Of a stretch of 33,558 nucleotides of DNA, positions 16,136 to 24,485 are shown piece by piece; the stretch's first letter is position 1, and each line of letters opens with the position of its first letter. The DNA is from CANIGN01 sp041391385 (lineage in GTDB: Bacteria > Bdellovibrionota > UBA2428). The stretch spans positions 1 through 33,558 of the forward strand of contig JAWKOD010000008.1 of NCBI GenBank assembly GCA_041391385.1. Direction: 5' to 3'. Made by a program: the position numbers and the translations under genes. The notes beneath the pieces are model-generated. The model was not told the origin of the DNA. It did not search any database and saw only the letters and a program-made list of their open reading frames with translations.

Positions 16136-18187
16136 ATGAAAAACAATCTCACAAAAACCCGAGCAGAACTATTGCTCATAACTGCAGTGGTATTCGGTAT
16201 CGCTGCTTGTTCAGGCGGAAAAAAAGGCAATTCATCTACATCTGTAGTTCTTACAGATGATGTTGTTTTAGATCTGCCTGAAGATCGTGCCCTCGTTAAA
16301 GAAACGCAAAAATCAAGTAATAGTCTTTTTGAACTCGGTACCGACGAAAGTGGCGTAGATGCGCGCGTTGAAAAAGGTTCTGCACTTGGAAGCGAAATGC
16401 TTGCGCGTTTAAATCTATTTTCAGCAAAAGCTGGTGGAAGTGAAGATGCTTCAGATGCGGTTGATGGTCTTCTTGAGTCTTTGCTTAAGAAAGATGTCGA
16501 AAGCGCTCGCGCGAAGTTTGCAGCAGCTCAAAAAGAAGCTCTTAGTCGCAGAGATAGCCGTCTTAACGAAGTTACCGCTAAGTTTGGTGGGGCAGATGCC
16601 GTTAGCACTCTTACTCTTTTAAAAGAGGGTTCTGATGTGTTGATTAATCGTAAGATTAAAGAAGCCAACGCGCTTGTGGATGCTGTAAATGCCTATGATG
16701 CAGAATCAGCGGTTGTTTCTGCAGCCATGAGAGCTCGTGCTGGAGAAATGAAAGACTTGGAAGGTAAAATTCAAGTTTTGAAGAAAAAAATTGAAGCTGT
16801 TGAGGCAGGACAAGATCAAAAGGTAGAAGTGAAGAAAAGTATTCTTCAAGTTGAAATTGACTTGTTAACAGCCAAGGTGGAATTGCTCAAAAATCAAATT
16901 GCTATCTTAGAGAAAGATTTCAAAAAAGCTTTTGATGCAAGAAGAAAAGAATACACATCTTTTGTTGTTAATGTCCCTTTTACCGGAAAACGCTTTATAG
17001 GCAAGACAGATGCTGAAATCGAAAAAGAAGTTATAGCTGCGGATCCTGAGCTTAAAATTATGCTTGATGGTAGCGCACGTCTTAAAAAACAATTAGCTCA
17101 AGTGAATGCAGATAAAGCCGCTAAAGTAAGAGAGCTGACTACAGCTGATCTTTTGAAGATTGGTACGGCTCCTGAATTAAAAGCTGAACTTGCTAAAACT
17201 GAAAAGACTTTAGCTTCTTACTTAGTTACCGTTAAGCCTTTTTGGGGTGATGTGATTACAACTAAGTACTATCTTTTGAATGGAGCCTTTGTAAGTGAAA
17301 GTGAGATGAATCAAAAGCTTTTATCAATCACTACAGCTCGTTCTAGAAGTTTAGAGGAATTGCGTTCATTGGATCCTAAAAATATCCCTACTGAAATAGG
17401 CAAGCCTACAAAGCAAGTTATTGCCGAAGCGGCACAGCGTTCAGCTGAATTCTACAGAGACATGATTAAAGATGCTTTTGCTGAAGAACTGAAGAAATTT
17501 GACGAGCTTCAGAAAGCACGTGGCGAAGTTGCTACTAAGCTTCAAGGCGAAGTAACAGCTGCACAATATGAATTGAGTCGGGCAGAAGATTACCTTAAAG
17601 AATACAGAAACCGTTTGTCAGTTGCTTTAAAAGCCGTAAGTGGTTGTCAAGAAGCAGTCCTTTCGGATGCTGAGTCATCTCGTCGAGTTATCGTAGACTC
17701 TGTCAGTGTTAATGCTTCGGGTGACCTTGTAACAAGCTTAGGTTCTTTTGAAGATTTTACTCGTGTTGAAGAGCAAAATGAATATGCTGATGCTGTTACT
17801 GTTGCCTATAAGAACACGAATGACTTCTCACGCTTTGTTTACTTAATATTAGACGATAGAAGTGAAGTCGTTGGTTTTGAAACTTCTTCTAAACTTTCAC
17901 CTCTTGGGAAAACCGTTAAAGGTACAGGTACCGTTAACATTGAATACCGTAGCGAAGAAAATCCTGAAGATCCTACTTTTGTTCAGGGTGAAATGGACTA
18001 CACGGTAGATCAGTTCAAATCTAGCTTTGCGACACCTGTGTCTGACTTGGCTGGAAATGAATTTACAGTTGCTCTTTGTGTTCAGAACAAAAAAGGTGGA
18101 TTTGAACTTAAGAAGAGAAAAGTTATCGTAAGAGACGTAGCTAAGCCTGCCGTTGAGTCTCCTGCTAACGACGAGACTGAGAACTAG
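16136..18187 (+). CDS. Large coiled-coil lipoprotein of unknown function
   Basis: 683 aa starting at ATG 16136, chosen for the AAGGAG 9 nt upstream and because the signal peptide begins there. Lipobox GIAAC with Cys25, followed by Ser-Gly-Gly, predicts an outer-membrane lipoprotein by the +2 rule. The middle is dominated by heptad-like helices: about 205-262 (LKKKIEAVEA, LLTAKVELLKNQIAILEK) and about 445-500. The last ~160 residues look beta-rich, with two cysteines. No catalytic motif or family recognised. The shape (membrane anchor, long coiled rod, terminal globular domain) suggests a periplasmic spacer, tether or envelope scaffold (inference). Followed by a strong terminator, so probably monocistronic. 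Confidence 0.9.
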   Translation: MKNNLTKTRAELLLITAVVFGIAACSGGKKGNSSTSVVLTDDVVLDLPEDRALVKETQKSSNSLFELGTDESGVDARVEKGSALGSEMLARLNLFSAKAGGSEDASDAVDGLLESLLKKDVESARAKFAAAQKEALSRRDSRLNEVTAKFGGADAVSTLTLLKEGSDVLINRKIKEANALVDAVNAYDAESAVVSAAMRARAGEMKDLEGKIQVLKKKIEAVEAGQDQKVEVKKSILQVEIDLLTAKVELLKNQIAILEKDFKKAFDARRKEYTSFVVNVPFTGKRFIGKTDAEIEKEVIAADPELKIMLDGSARLKKQLAQVNADKAAKVRELTTADLLKIGTAPELKAELAKTEKTLASYLVTVKPFWGDVITTKYYLLNGAFVSESEMNQKLLSITTARSRSLEELRSLDPKNIPTEIGKPTKQVIAEAAQRSAEFYRDMIKDAFAEELKKFDELQKARGEVATKLQGEVTAAQYELSRAEDYLKEYRNRLSVALKAVSGCQEAVLSDAESSRRVIVDSVSVNASGDLVTSLGSFEDFTRVEEQNEYADAVTVAYKNTNDFSRFVYLILDDRSEVVGFETSSKLSPLGKTVKGTGTVNIEYRSEENPEDPTFVQGEMDYTVDQFKSSFATPVSDLAGNEFTVALCVQNKKGGFELKKRKVIVRDVAKPAVESPANDETEN

Positions 18188-18222
18188 TACTTTTATAAGA
18201 ATAGTTAATTAAATCCTAACTT

Positions 18223-18262
18223 AAGGGAGTCCTTGCTCATATTAGCAAGGACTCCCTTTTTT
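18223..18262 (+). terminator. Rho-independent terminator after the coiled-coil lipoprotein gene
   Basis: 15-nt perfect arms AAGGGAGTCCTTGCT (18223-18237) and AGCAAGGACTCCCTT (18244-18258) around a 6-nt loop, followed by TTTT and then ATTT. A textbook intrinsic terminator 35 nt past the stop codon. Confidence 0.95.
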
Positions 18263-18293
18263 ATTTGCTGCTTTTGAGTATAGAATCATAAAG

Positions 18294-18952
18294 GTGAGAA
18301 TACTTTTGCTAAGCTTTTTCGTTTCTTTTTTTTCATTTGCAGGGGCGAGTCCTCAGACTGCGGATCAACTAGCTGCTAAGCGACTTGCGTTTTGGACGGA
18401 TGTTATCAGCGGAAAAATTAAGCCGAGGGAGTATTTGTGTCATGAGTCACTGATTCCAAACTATGGGATTAGGTTAGATGCTTCGAGCTTGGATGACGCC
18501 GTCAAAGTTTATGGAAAAATACAATAGTTAAAACGGGCGATGCTTCTACTTCAGAAGCGACTCTTTGCTACAAAGGGAAGGATTCCACCGTGTTGGCATT
18601 TTCTTCAAATGAGATGCATGGAGGGACTTATATTGCAGATGTGAGTGTTTTTGCTGCTGGAACAGAGTCTAATTTCTTTAATTGTAAAAATTCTGAGAAA
18701 GTGAATTCTTCGATTCAAGCGAGTGGGGGGCTAAAACTAGGGATGCCCAAAGCAGAAGTTGAATCTCTTTATGGCAAAGCTTCTAAGGCAACAAAAAATT
18801 ACAATCTTTATCGTTACGATTCAAAAGTGAAGCCAAACCCACAGGTGCTCTCAGATGAGAGCAATTTTTGTATAGATAGCGAGGAAATACTTATTCACTT
18901 TAAGGATGAAAAAGTAGACTGGTTTGCCCTACGCCATAATGAGTATTGTTAG
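18294..18952 (+). pseudogene. Exported protein of unknown function, broken by a -1 frame change at an A5 run
   Basis: Frame 1 (18294-18527) encodes a signal peptide (MRILLLSFFVSFFSFAGA) and about 60 mature residues ending VYGKIQ-stop. The other frame is open from before 18510 to 18952 and reads NTIVKTGDASTSEATLCYKG, then ends with an FCIDSEEILIHFKDEK segment. Adding one A to the A5 run at 18515-18519 joins them as VYGKNTIVKTGD, giving one exported protein of about 219 aa with several cysteines. The second part contains LKLGMPKAEVESLYGKAS, reminiscent of the short SmpA/BamE-like phrase G.+.+.EV...LG.P, but this is a weak resemblance. Start: GTG 18294 lacks a ribosome site; TTG 18306 has AAGGTGAG 7 nt upstream but a poorer signal peptide. 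The break may be sequencing error, slippage or decay. Confidence 0.75.
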
Positions 18953-18955
18953 TTG

Positions 18956-19261
18956 TTAGCAGCGAAGAACTGCGTTGCCTTTTCCGCTATGCCGAGAAGG
19001 ACACGTTATGTATTCACTGTTTTTGCTGTGTTCTGCGTCCTTGCTATGGTGAAGGTTGGAGTTCCCTTCAAAGCTAATAATAGGAATCTTGAGTTCAATT
19101 GGGGTTTCTTCGACTGATTTTACTTCTGTTGACTCGGGGGAGTGTTCTAGGAGGGGAATTTGGCTTTGCGTTACGTGAAAATTATCCATAACAACGAATG
19201 CACTTACAACGCTACTCAAAAACAAAAGATGCAATTCTTGCAAAAAATCTATCTTGCTCAT
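18956..19261 (-). CDS. Small membrane-anchored or exported hypothetical protein
   Basis: 101 aa from ATG 19261, picked because AAAGGGGG lies about 5 nt upstream; an upstream in-frame start would add 11 residues. A hydrophobic segment (LHLLFLSSVVSAFVV, about 9-23) near the N-terminus is followed by a hydrophilic Ser/Glu/His-rich tail with two cysteines near the end (CPSRHSGKGNAVLRC). No family recognised. It converges with the frameshifted gene, stops 3 nt apart. The good ribosome site and N-terminal hydrophobic helix argue for a real gene. Confidence 0.5.
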   Translation of the reverse strand: MSKIDFLQELHLLFLSSVVSAFVVMDNFHVTQSQIPLLEHSPESTEVKSVEETPIELKIPIISFEGNSNLHHSKDAEHSKNSEYITCPSRHSGKGNAVLRC

Positions 19262-19364
19262 GGGTCCCCCTTTCACGTGCTCTTTTATTATCATCGGCGA
19301 TGTAGCTATTGTGGGCGTTTTACGTAGATAAAAAAACTTTTACTTTTGGGTCAGTTTCGTGACG

Positions 19365-20123
19365 CTAATTTTTCTTTTTTCCCATAGAGAGCGGGAGTCC
19401 CACAGCTACAAAAATAAGAGAAGTGCCAAAGAGCAAAAGAGTAACGGCTTTAAGTTCGGGTCCAAAACCATAGCGCAAAAGTCCATAGATACGCATAGGG
19501 AGGGTGTCTTGTCCTGCTCCAGAGGTAAACGCTGAGATGAGATAGTCATCCAGAGAAAGTGTCATGCAAAGCAAGAATGCTGAGACTAAACTGGACGAAA
19601 AAAGTGGAGTCGTAATGCGAACTAAGCTTTGAAAGGGAGTAGCCCCTAAGTCTTTAGCGGCTTCAAATATTTTAGGATCTAGGTTTTGAGCGTGGGAGCG
19701 TATAACCAGTGAGGCAAATGCGTAGGTAAAGCTAGCATGAGCCAAGGCAACCGTTAAATTGCCAAGATTCATTCCAATGAGCGAGTAGCTAAGAAGTAGC
19801 GAAAGGCCTAATACAATTTCAGGCAGAGCCATGGAGAGGTGTAGAGTGAGTGATACAATGCGATCGTTGTGTTTTTCAACACGCCAAGCGGCTAATGCTG
19901 CAATCACAAGAGAAAGGATTGAGCTTAAAAAAGCAATTTTTAAGCTTCTAAAGAGGCTAACGATCAACTCTGACTTGGCAAAAAGTTTTTTGAACGCAAA
20001 TGCTGTAAAGCCACTTTCAAAAACAAAAGGGCTGAGTGTGTAGAGGATGGGAATAAACGGAAGGGCTAGCAAGATAAGAACTAAGAGTTGCAAGAAACGC
20101 GGAGCTTGAGGAAGCTTTCTCAT
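19365..20123 (-). CDS. potC: Polyamine-type ABC transporter permease PotC
   Basis: 252 aa, about six TM helices. The permease EAA loop is EAAKDLGATPFQSLVRI, the contact point for the ATPase, and SLDDYLISAF resembles the PotC/YdcV signature region. It pairs with PotB to form the inner-membrane channel for spermidine/putrescine-type substrates. Its ATG overlaps the potB stop (TAATG). The assignment to PotC rather than another permease of the same class rests on gene order A-B-C and the divergent potD. Confidence 0.9.
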   Translation of the reverse strand: MRKLPQAPRFLQLLVLILLALPFIPILYTLSPFVFESGFTAFAFKKLFAKSELIVSLFRSLKIAFLSSILSLVIAALAAWRVEKHNDRIVSLTLHLSMALPEIVLGLSLLLSYSLIGMNLGNLTVALAHASFTYAFASLVIRSHAQNLDPKIFEAAKDLGATPFQSLVRITTPLFSSSLVSAFLLCMTLSLDDYLISAFTSGAGQDTLPMRIYGLLRYGFGPELKAVTLLLFGTSLIFVAVGLPLSMGKKKN

Positions 20124-20935
20124 TAGGGCACCTCTCCAGCGATATCTTTAGGGGAATTATTTTTTTGAAGAAAGACAATGAGTGCTGCACTTAAGAGAAG
20201 TAATAGCGAGAGGGCCGCTCCGAAAGGCCAGTTTCTTGCTTTTAGAAATTGTTCACTTATGAGCCCTCCTAGGTAAAAACCTTGAGCACCTCCCAGGATA
20301 TCGGGAATAACAAATTCTCCAAGAGCGGGAACAAAGACCATAAGACTTCCATGAATGAGTGGTTTTTTGAGCATAGGAAGAATAATTTTTATCCAAATAG
20401 AGGGACGTCTCGCTCCGAGATCACTTGCGGCTTCCCATACCGAGGCGGGTAAACGCTCAATGGCAACGGCACACGGAAGGACAAAAAGTGGAAGGTAGTT
20501 CATGAGCATCCCAATTTGTATGATCACAGTTGGAGAAAGGGCAAGGTCTAGACCTGCAGGAGAAAAGAGCTGCCTTAGGGCTTGAGTGCGAACGATGAAG
20601 TTTGTCCAAAAGGGAATAAGTAATAGGGCGTAGTAGTAGAGTTTTTTCTTGGGTGTTGATGTGGCGATGACGTAGGCAATGGGAAATCCAAAAAGGGCGC
20701 ACAAGAAAGCAGTTAAAGAGGCTAAACGTAAACTTTTAAAAAGGATCGAGATATAAGTCGCATCAAAGAGCTGAAGAACATTGTGTAGGGTTAGATCTGA
20801 TGAGAATCCTCCACGAGCATTCCGGCTAAAAAAACTTAAAACAAAAGTTAAAACGAGCGGAGATGCGACAAAGAATGCAATCCAAAGATAAAGAGCAGCT
20901 TGGGGAATTTTTTGTTTTAAGGTCCTTTTTGTCAT
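20123..20935 (-). CDS. potB: Polyamine-type ABC transporter permease PotB
   Basis: 270 aa with about six TM helices (first at about 14-35, LYLWIAFFVASPLVLTFVLS). The conserved LLIPFWTNFIVRTQAL segment and the EAA loop EAASDLGARRPSIWIKI are typical of PotB. GEFVIPDILGGAQ matches the PotB-type motif after the EAA loop. It begins directly after the potA stop (TAAATG), so translation is coupled. Confidence 0.92.
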   Translation of the reverse strand: MTKRTLKQKIPQAALYLWIAFFVASPLVLTFVLSFFSRNARGGFSSDLTLHNVLQLFDATYISILFKSLRLASLTAFLCALFGFPIAYVIATSTPKKKLYYYALLLIPFWTNFIVRTQALRQLFSPAGLDLALSPTVIIQIGMLMNYLPLFVLPCAVAIERLPASVWEAASDLGARRPSIWIKIILPMLKKPLIHGSLMVFVPALGEFVIPDILGGAQGFYLGGLISEQFLKARNWPFGAALSLLLLLSAALIVFLQKNNSPKDIAGEVP

Positions 20936-21988
20936 TTATTGGCAGCGCTCACTATGTGCCAAGAAAGCTCGTTCGATATCAATGAAGATTTCTATGGGAT
21001 CGCCTAGTTTTCTGGTTTCTTCGATATGCGGATCAAAGGCCGCTACTTTTTGATTTAATTGTGGGATTTCAAGTAATAGCCTTCTGTGTGAGCCGCGAAA
21101 GCTTATATCGCAAATGTGGCTGCTAAGTTTTATGTCATCTGGGCTAATGTCTAAGTCTTCGCCACCAAAAGAGAGGTCTTCTGGTCTGAAGTAAATCGCA
21201 TCGGGCTCGTTGTCGAGCGTTCGTAGTTTCGAAAGCTGTTTGGCGGGAGAGCTTAGAGAATTTAGGGGGAGAGACATGAGCTCTCCTAAAAAGTCAGCTA
21301 CAAAAAGGCTTTTAGGATTTTTATAAATTTCTTCAGGCTCCCCTTCTTGAATAATTTTTCCGTGGTTCATGACAAAGACTCGGGAGCACATATCAAAGGC
21401 TTCGTCGCAGTCATGTGTGACCAGTACAAAAGTTGTTTTAAGCTTTTGGTGAAGTTCTTTAAGTTCCGCTCGCACGTCGTCTCTGAGCTGTGGATCGAGA
21501 GCACTTAAGGGTTCGTCTAACAGAAGTACCTGAGGTTTTGAAGCTAGTGCTCGTGCAAGAGCTACTCGTTGACTTTGCCCTCCTGAGAGAGAGCTAATGG
21601 GTCTAGATTCAAAACTTTTCATTCGTACGAGGTCTAAGACTTCAGCTACTCGGGTTTCAATTTCGAGTTGTGACCACTTTGCTACTTTGAGGGGGAACGC
21701 AATGTTCTCTCTCACGCTCAAGTGTGGAAAAAGAGCATAGCTCTGAAAAACCATGTGAAAAGGGCGTTCACGAGCTTTTTGGGCAGTAATATCTTTACCT
21801 TGCAAGAGTACACGGCCCGAACTTGGAGCTTCTAATCCAGCCAGGCTGCGGAGTAAGGTTGTCTTTCCGCATCCTGAGGGTCCAATAAGTCCAACGAACT
21901 CGCCTTCTTTCAGAGACAGGTTTATCTCTTTGAGAGCACTAAAGTCGCCGAAGTTCTTGGAAAAGTCGCGAACTTCAAGGTATGACAT
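20936..21988 (-). CDS. potA: Polyamine-type ABC transporter ATPase PotA
   Basis: 350 aa. Walker A GPSGCGKT (36-43), Q-loop Gln82, signature LSGGQSQRVA (134-143), Walker B LLLDEPLSALD (155-165), H-loop His192 (VTHD). The C-terminal ~110 residues form a TOBE-type regulatory domain with RPEDL, as in PotA/MalK-class ATPases. It energises uptake through PotB-PotC. The ATG at 21988 has no recognisable ribosome site: upstream bases on the coding strand are pyrimidine-rich (CTTCCACCC). Only 14 nt separate it from the divergent potD start. Confidence 0.94.
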   Translation of the reverse strand: MSYLEVRDFSKNFGDFSALKEINLSLKEGEFVGLIGPSGCGKTTLLRSLAGLEAPSSGRVLLQGKDITAQKARERPFHMVFQSYALFPHLSVRENIAFPLKVAKWSQLEIETRVAEVLDLVRMKSFESRPISSLSGGQSQRVALARALASKPQVLLLDEPLSALDPQLRDDVRAELKELHQKLKTTFVLVTHDCDEAFDMCSRVFVMNHGKIIQEGEPEEIYKNPKSLFVADFLGELMSLPLNSLSSPAKQLSKLRTLDNEPDAIYFRPEDLSFGGEDLDISPDDIKLSSHICDISFRGSHRRLLLEIPQLNQKVAAFDPHIEETRKLGDPIEIFIDIERAFLAHSERCQ

Positions 21989-22002
21989 GGGTGGAAGATT
22001 TC

Positions 22003-23043
22003 ATGAAAAAACTATTTAAATCAAGCATTGTTCTTTTCTTTCTTGTTCTTTCTTCGTGCACTCAAAAAGCAGAAGAAAAAAAGGTACTACGTCTTTCGAT
22101 TTGGCCCAATTATATTTCAGAAGATGTCATTAAAAGCTTCGAAAAAGACACTGGCATTACGGTTGAGGTTTCTAATTTTAGTGCCAATGAAGAGCTTTAC
22201 GCTAAGTTAAAGGCTGGGGGCAATGTATACGATCTAGTTGTTCCTTCTGATTACATGATTGAGATTATGGCCGAAGAGGGGCTCCTTGAGGAATTGGGCA
22301 GTGGTTTTAATGCAGCCAAGGAAAACGTAGATCCTAACTTTTTAGGGCGAGACTTCGACAAAGAAAATAAATATTCGCTTCCGTATGCTTGGACGGCAAC
22401 TGGTATTGCTTTCAATAAAGATATGGTGAAAGAAAAGGTAGAGAGCTGGAAGGCTTTGCTCACAAGCAAGACTTTAGCGGGTAAGTTGGCTTTATTGGAT
22501 GATGGCCGAGAGGTTATTGCTGCCGCTCTTCGTGCTGATGGCAAGAGTATAAATACAACAAGTGACGACGATTTAAAGGATGCTAAAAAACTTCTTATGG
22601 GAGTTCGTTCACGCGTTAAGCTTTTTACCTCTGAGCCTTACTTGGCTTTAAGTAATAAAGAGATTGGTGTGGCGCAGATTTATTCTTCAGATGCTTTGCA
22701 GTTAAAGCGCGAAGGTAAATTGAATGTGGATTTTGTTTTACCCGAAGAGGGCGGCCCCATTGCGATTGATAACTTTGCTGTACCTAAAGGAGCTCAAGGA
22801 AAAGAGTTGGCTCAGAAGTTTGTTTCTTACGTTTTAACTCCGGCTCAATATAAAGTTAATTTTGAGTCTCAGCTTTTTGGCCCAGTTGTGAAGAATCTTT
22901 CTTCTTTGGTTTCAGATGATCTTAAAAATAATAAAGTGTTGTTCCCCCAAGCTGAAAAAGTCTCAAAACTTGAACAAATGAAGGACCTTGGCGACAAGAC
23001 AGGTGACTTTGATCGCATCTGGACTGAGTTTAAGGCGCAGTAG
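22003..23043 (+). CDS. potD: Polyamine-binding lipoprotein PotD
   Basis: 346 aa from ATG 22003. Signal peptide with lipobox LSSC (Cys about 19), anchoring it to the membrane rather than leaving it free as in E. coli. The mature part matches extracellular solute-binding PotD: LSIWPNYISEDVIKSFEKDT, the ANEELYAKLKAG segment, YDLVVPSDYMIEIMAEEG, and PYAWTATGIAFNK. It delivers spermidine/putrescine-like ligands to PotBC. I reject the upstream in-frame ATG at 21982 because it would overlap potA and has no spaced ribosome site; GGTGGAAGA precedes 22003. Being divergent from potABC is unusual, since potD is usually in the same operon. Confidence 0.93.
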   Translation: MKKLFKSSIVLFFLVLSSCTQKAEEKKVLRLSIWPNYISEDVIKSFEKDTGITVEVSNFSANEELYAKLKAGGNVYDLVVPSDYMIEIMAEEGLLEELGSGFNAAKENVDPNFLGRDFDKENKYSLPYAWTATGIAFNKDMVKEKVESWKALLTSKTLAGKLALLDDGREVIAAALRADGKSINTTSDDDLKDAKKLLMGVRSRVKLFTSEPYLALSNKEIGVAQIYSSDALQLKREGKLNVDFVLPEEGGPIAIDNFAVPKGAQGKELAQKFVSYVLTPAQYKVNFESQLFGPVVKNLSSLVSDDLKNNKVLFPQAEKVSKLEQMKDLGDKTGDFDRIWTEFKAQ

Positions 23044-23221
23044 CTTTTTTAAGAAGCTAGGTTTTATTGACCTTCTCTTATCGGCCCCGCATGCCGCACC
23101 GCGGCCACATGAAAACTAAATTCTCACTTTTTTAAAATCAGAGAACCTCTCAGTAAGTGAGTGACCTAAGCTTTGATATTTATTCGATCCGTATCGATTA
23201 GGTATATGTTAATCAATCGGG
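23044..23221. other. 178-nt intergenic region with a GC-rich island and a nested hairpin
   Basis: Between potD (plus) and a minus-strand lipoprotein gene, i.e. convergent. A weak hairpin TAGCTT/AAGCTA follows the potD stop. A short GC-rich patch (about 23080-23107, bounded by GGCC) contrasts with AT-rich surroundings. At 23123-23161 arms CTCACTT and AAGTGAG enclose a second stem AGAG/CTCT. No coding potential seen. Confidence 0.4.
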
Positions 23222-23662
23222 TTAATGCGTATAAGTTTCAGTTGTACCAGAGCGTGTAATCCGAAGGACGTTTGAAGACGTAAGATTCAACGTATAAGAA
23301 GAATTTTCGGAAACAGAAACTGAACAGCTAAGTTCACCAGAAGTAACCGTTTTAGATTGATTTTCTAGAAGAGTTAAAATACTTCCACGAATTTCACTGC
23401 GAACTTGTACGGCCGCTGTTACGGGGCCTTCGCCAAAATCACAAACATGGGCAACAGTGACTCGGCTACCTTCAATGTACCATTCTTTTGCAATGAGTGG
23501 AGAGAGTTCTTCATCTTCGATTCCATATGCCCAAGAACCCAAGACTCCCCTTTCGGTAATACCATTGGGAATAATTTCTTCGTTTCCATTTTTAGTGTTT
23601 TCTTCAACACAGGAGCTGAGAGTGAAAATGAAAGCTAAAGGAACTAAGAGAAACTTTTTCAT
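23222..23662 (-). CDS. Small lipoprotein of unknown function
   Basis: 146 aa. Lipoprotein signal MKKFLLVPLAFIFTLSSC with Cys18 in an LSSC lipobox; Val-Glu-Glu follow. The mature domain begins with GSWAYGIEDEE and is Ser/Thr- and beta-rich, with alternating patterns near the C-terminus. This loosely resembles small lipocalin-like bacterial lipoproteins (a Trp after Gly at the start of the barrel), but I cannot assign a family. Two further cysteines (VCDFG and LSCSV) could pair. It lies 79 nt downstream of the ART-like gene on the same strand. Confidence 0.8.
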   Translation of the reverse strand: MKKFLLVPLAFIFTLSSCVEENTKNGNEEIIPNGITERGVLGSWAYGIEDEELSPLIAKEWYIEGSRVTVAHVCDFGEGPVTAAVQVRSEIRGSILTLLENQSKTVTSGELSCSVSVSENSSYTLNLTSSNVLRITRSGTTETYTH

Positions 23663-23741
23663 GGGCTTAGGATATACGAGTATTACTTATGACGAAGAGC
23701 ATATAGGGATAAAAAAATGACAATTTAAAGTGAGTTGTAAT

Positions 23742-24464
23742 TTAGAGGGGGTTTGATTCAAAGTTGAGCCAAGTAGCTCCGCCATCAAGGCTGTACTCGA
23801 GGCTTCGAGCAGTCATGGGGTTAGAAAGCGCACCTGTCTCTGATTTGAGAATGGGTCGCCTATATAATTTAGAAAGAGGAAATCTAAGAAGCATGGGTTT
23901 TCCTCTTAACTGAGAAGTTGAAGTTTCAGCAAAATCTTGAGCGAGTTGTGCATCTCCGGTGTAGGTAACAGGTGATCTTCCCATAACTCCACCTGCGTGT
24001 GCTTCTTGTCCACGCAAATTATTGAGGCCAGATTCAAGAATTGATTGGTAATTTGTAGTGCTCGTTCCATGGTAGGCATAATCTGATGAGGGAGCAGGGA
24101 TTCTATTTTCGACAATGTATGAGGCGATATCCGCTCTGCCGTTCGTAAACATCGGATTTCCCCATCCGAGAGCGATGAGGCCTCGGTCAAGTTCTGTGTC
24201 ACTAAAGTTTTTGGGTCTATAATTTTTTGGAATATTTTTTCCTATGTTGAGGTAGTCAGCATCAAGAGAGGTCTTCTCTGTTTCCAATCCTTGAACAGGA
24301 GCGATAGGGGTTCGGGTCGGTGGGGGGAGTGTTTTTACTCCATTGCCTTCAACTCGTAAGGAATTTCCACAAAGTGTAATGCGAGTTGGAGATTTGTTCA
24401 TATAGGACGCTTGAGCGCATAGGCTTAGTAGTAAATACGCAAAAGCTCCTATTGGGCGCAACAT
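23742..24464 (-). CDS. Exported protein with ADP-ribosyltransferase/PARP-like signature
   Basis: 240 aa. Signal peptide (about 1-20, YLLLSLCAQAS) and a Pro-rich stretch (about 45-60) lead into a domain of about 160 residues. YHGTSTTNYQSILESGL (131-147) matches the first-strand motif of the ADP-ribosyltransferase superfamily, H-G-[ST]..N...I...G, in which His contacts NAD. TYTGDAQLAQDFA (168-180) fits the next conserved strand/helix with an aromatic residue followed by an Ala-containing helix. A Glu near the end (RSLEYS, Glu223) is a candidate for the third catalytic position. This would be an H-Y-E type ART; I infer it from motif order only. If active, it modifies a target outside the cytoplasm. 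It lies 21 nt downstream of the hydroxylase gene, probably in one transcript. Confidence 0.65.
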   Translation of the reverse strand: MLRPIGAFAYLLLSLCAQASYMNKSPTRITLCGNSLRVEGNGVKTLPPPTRTPIAPVQGLETEKTSLDADYLNIGKNIPKNYRPKNFSDTELDRGLIALGWGNPMFTNGRADIASYIVENRIPAPSSDYAYHGTSTTNYQSILESGLNNLRGQEAHAGGVMGRSPVTYTGDAQLAQDFAETSTSQLRGKPMLLRFPLSKLYRRPILKSETGALSNPMTARSLEYSLDGGATWLNFESNPL

Positions 24465-24485
24465 AAGTTTTATTTTAACAGGTAT

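Noticed and set aside
17930..17945. GGTACAGGTACC resembling the palindromic repeat core
   Set aside because: It lies inside the lipoprotein coding sequence (KGTGTV) and lacks flanking A/T runs and arms.
19295..19364. AAAAGT..TTTTTTT stretch after potC as a terminator
   Set aside because: Stem is only a few AT pairs; likely just AT-rich sequence.
21982..22002. Earlier in-frame ATG for potD
   Set aside because: It overlaps potA, the AAGG is only 1 nt from the ATG, and the lipoprotein signal peptide begins at the later ATG.
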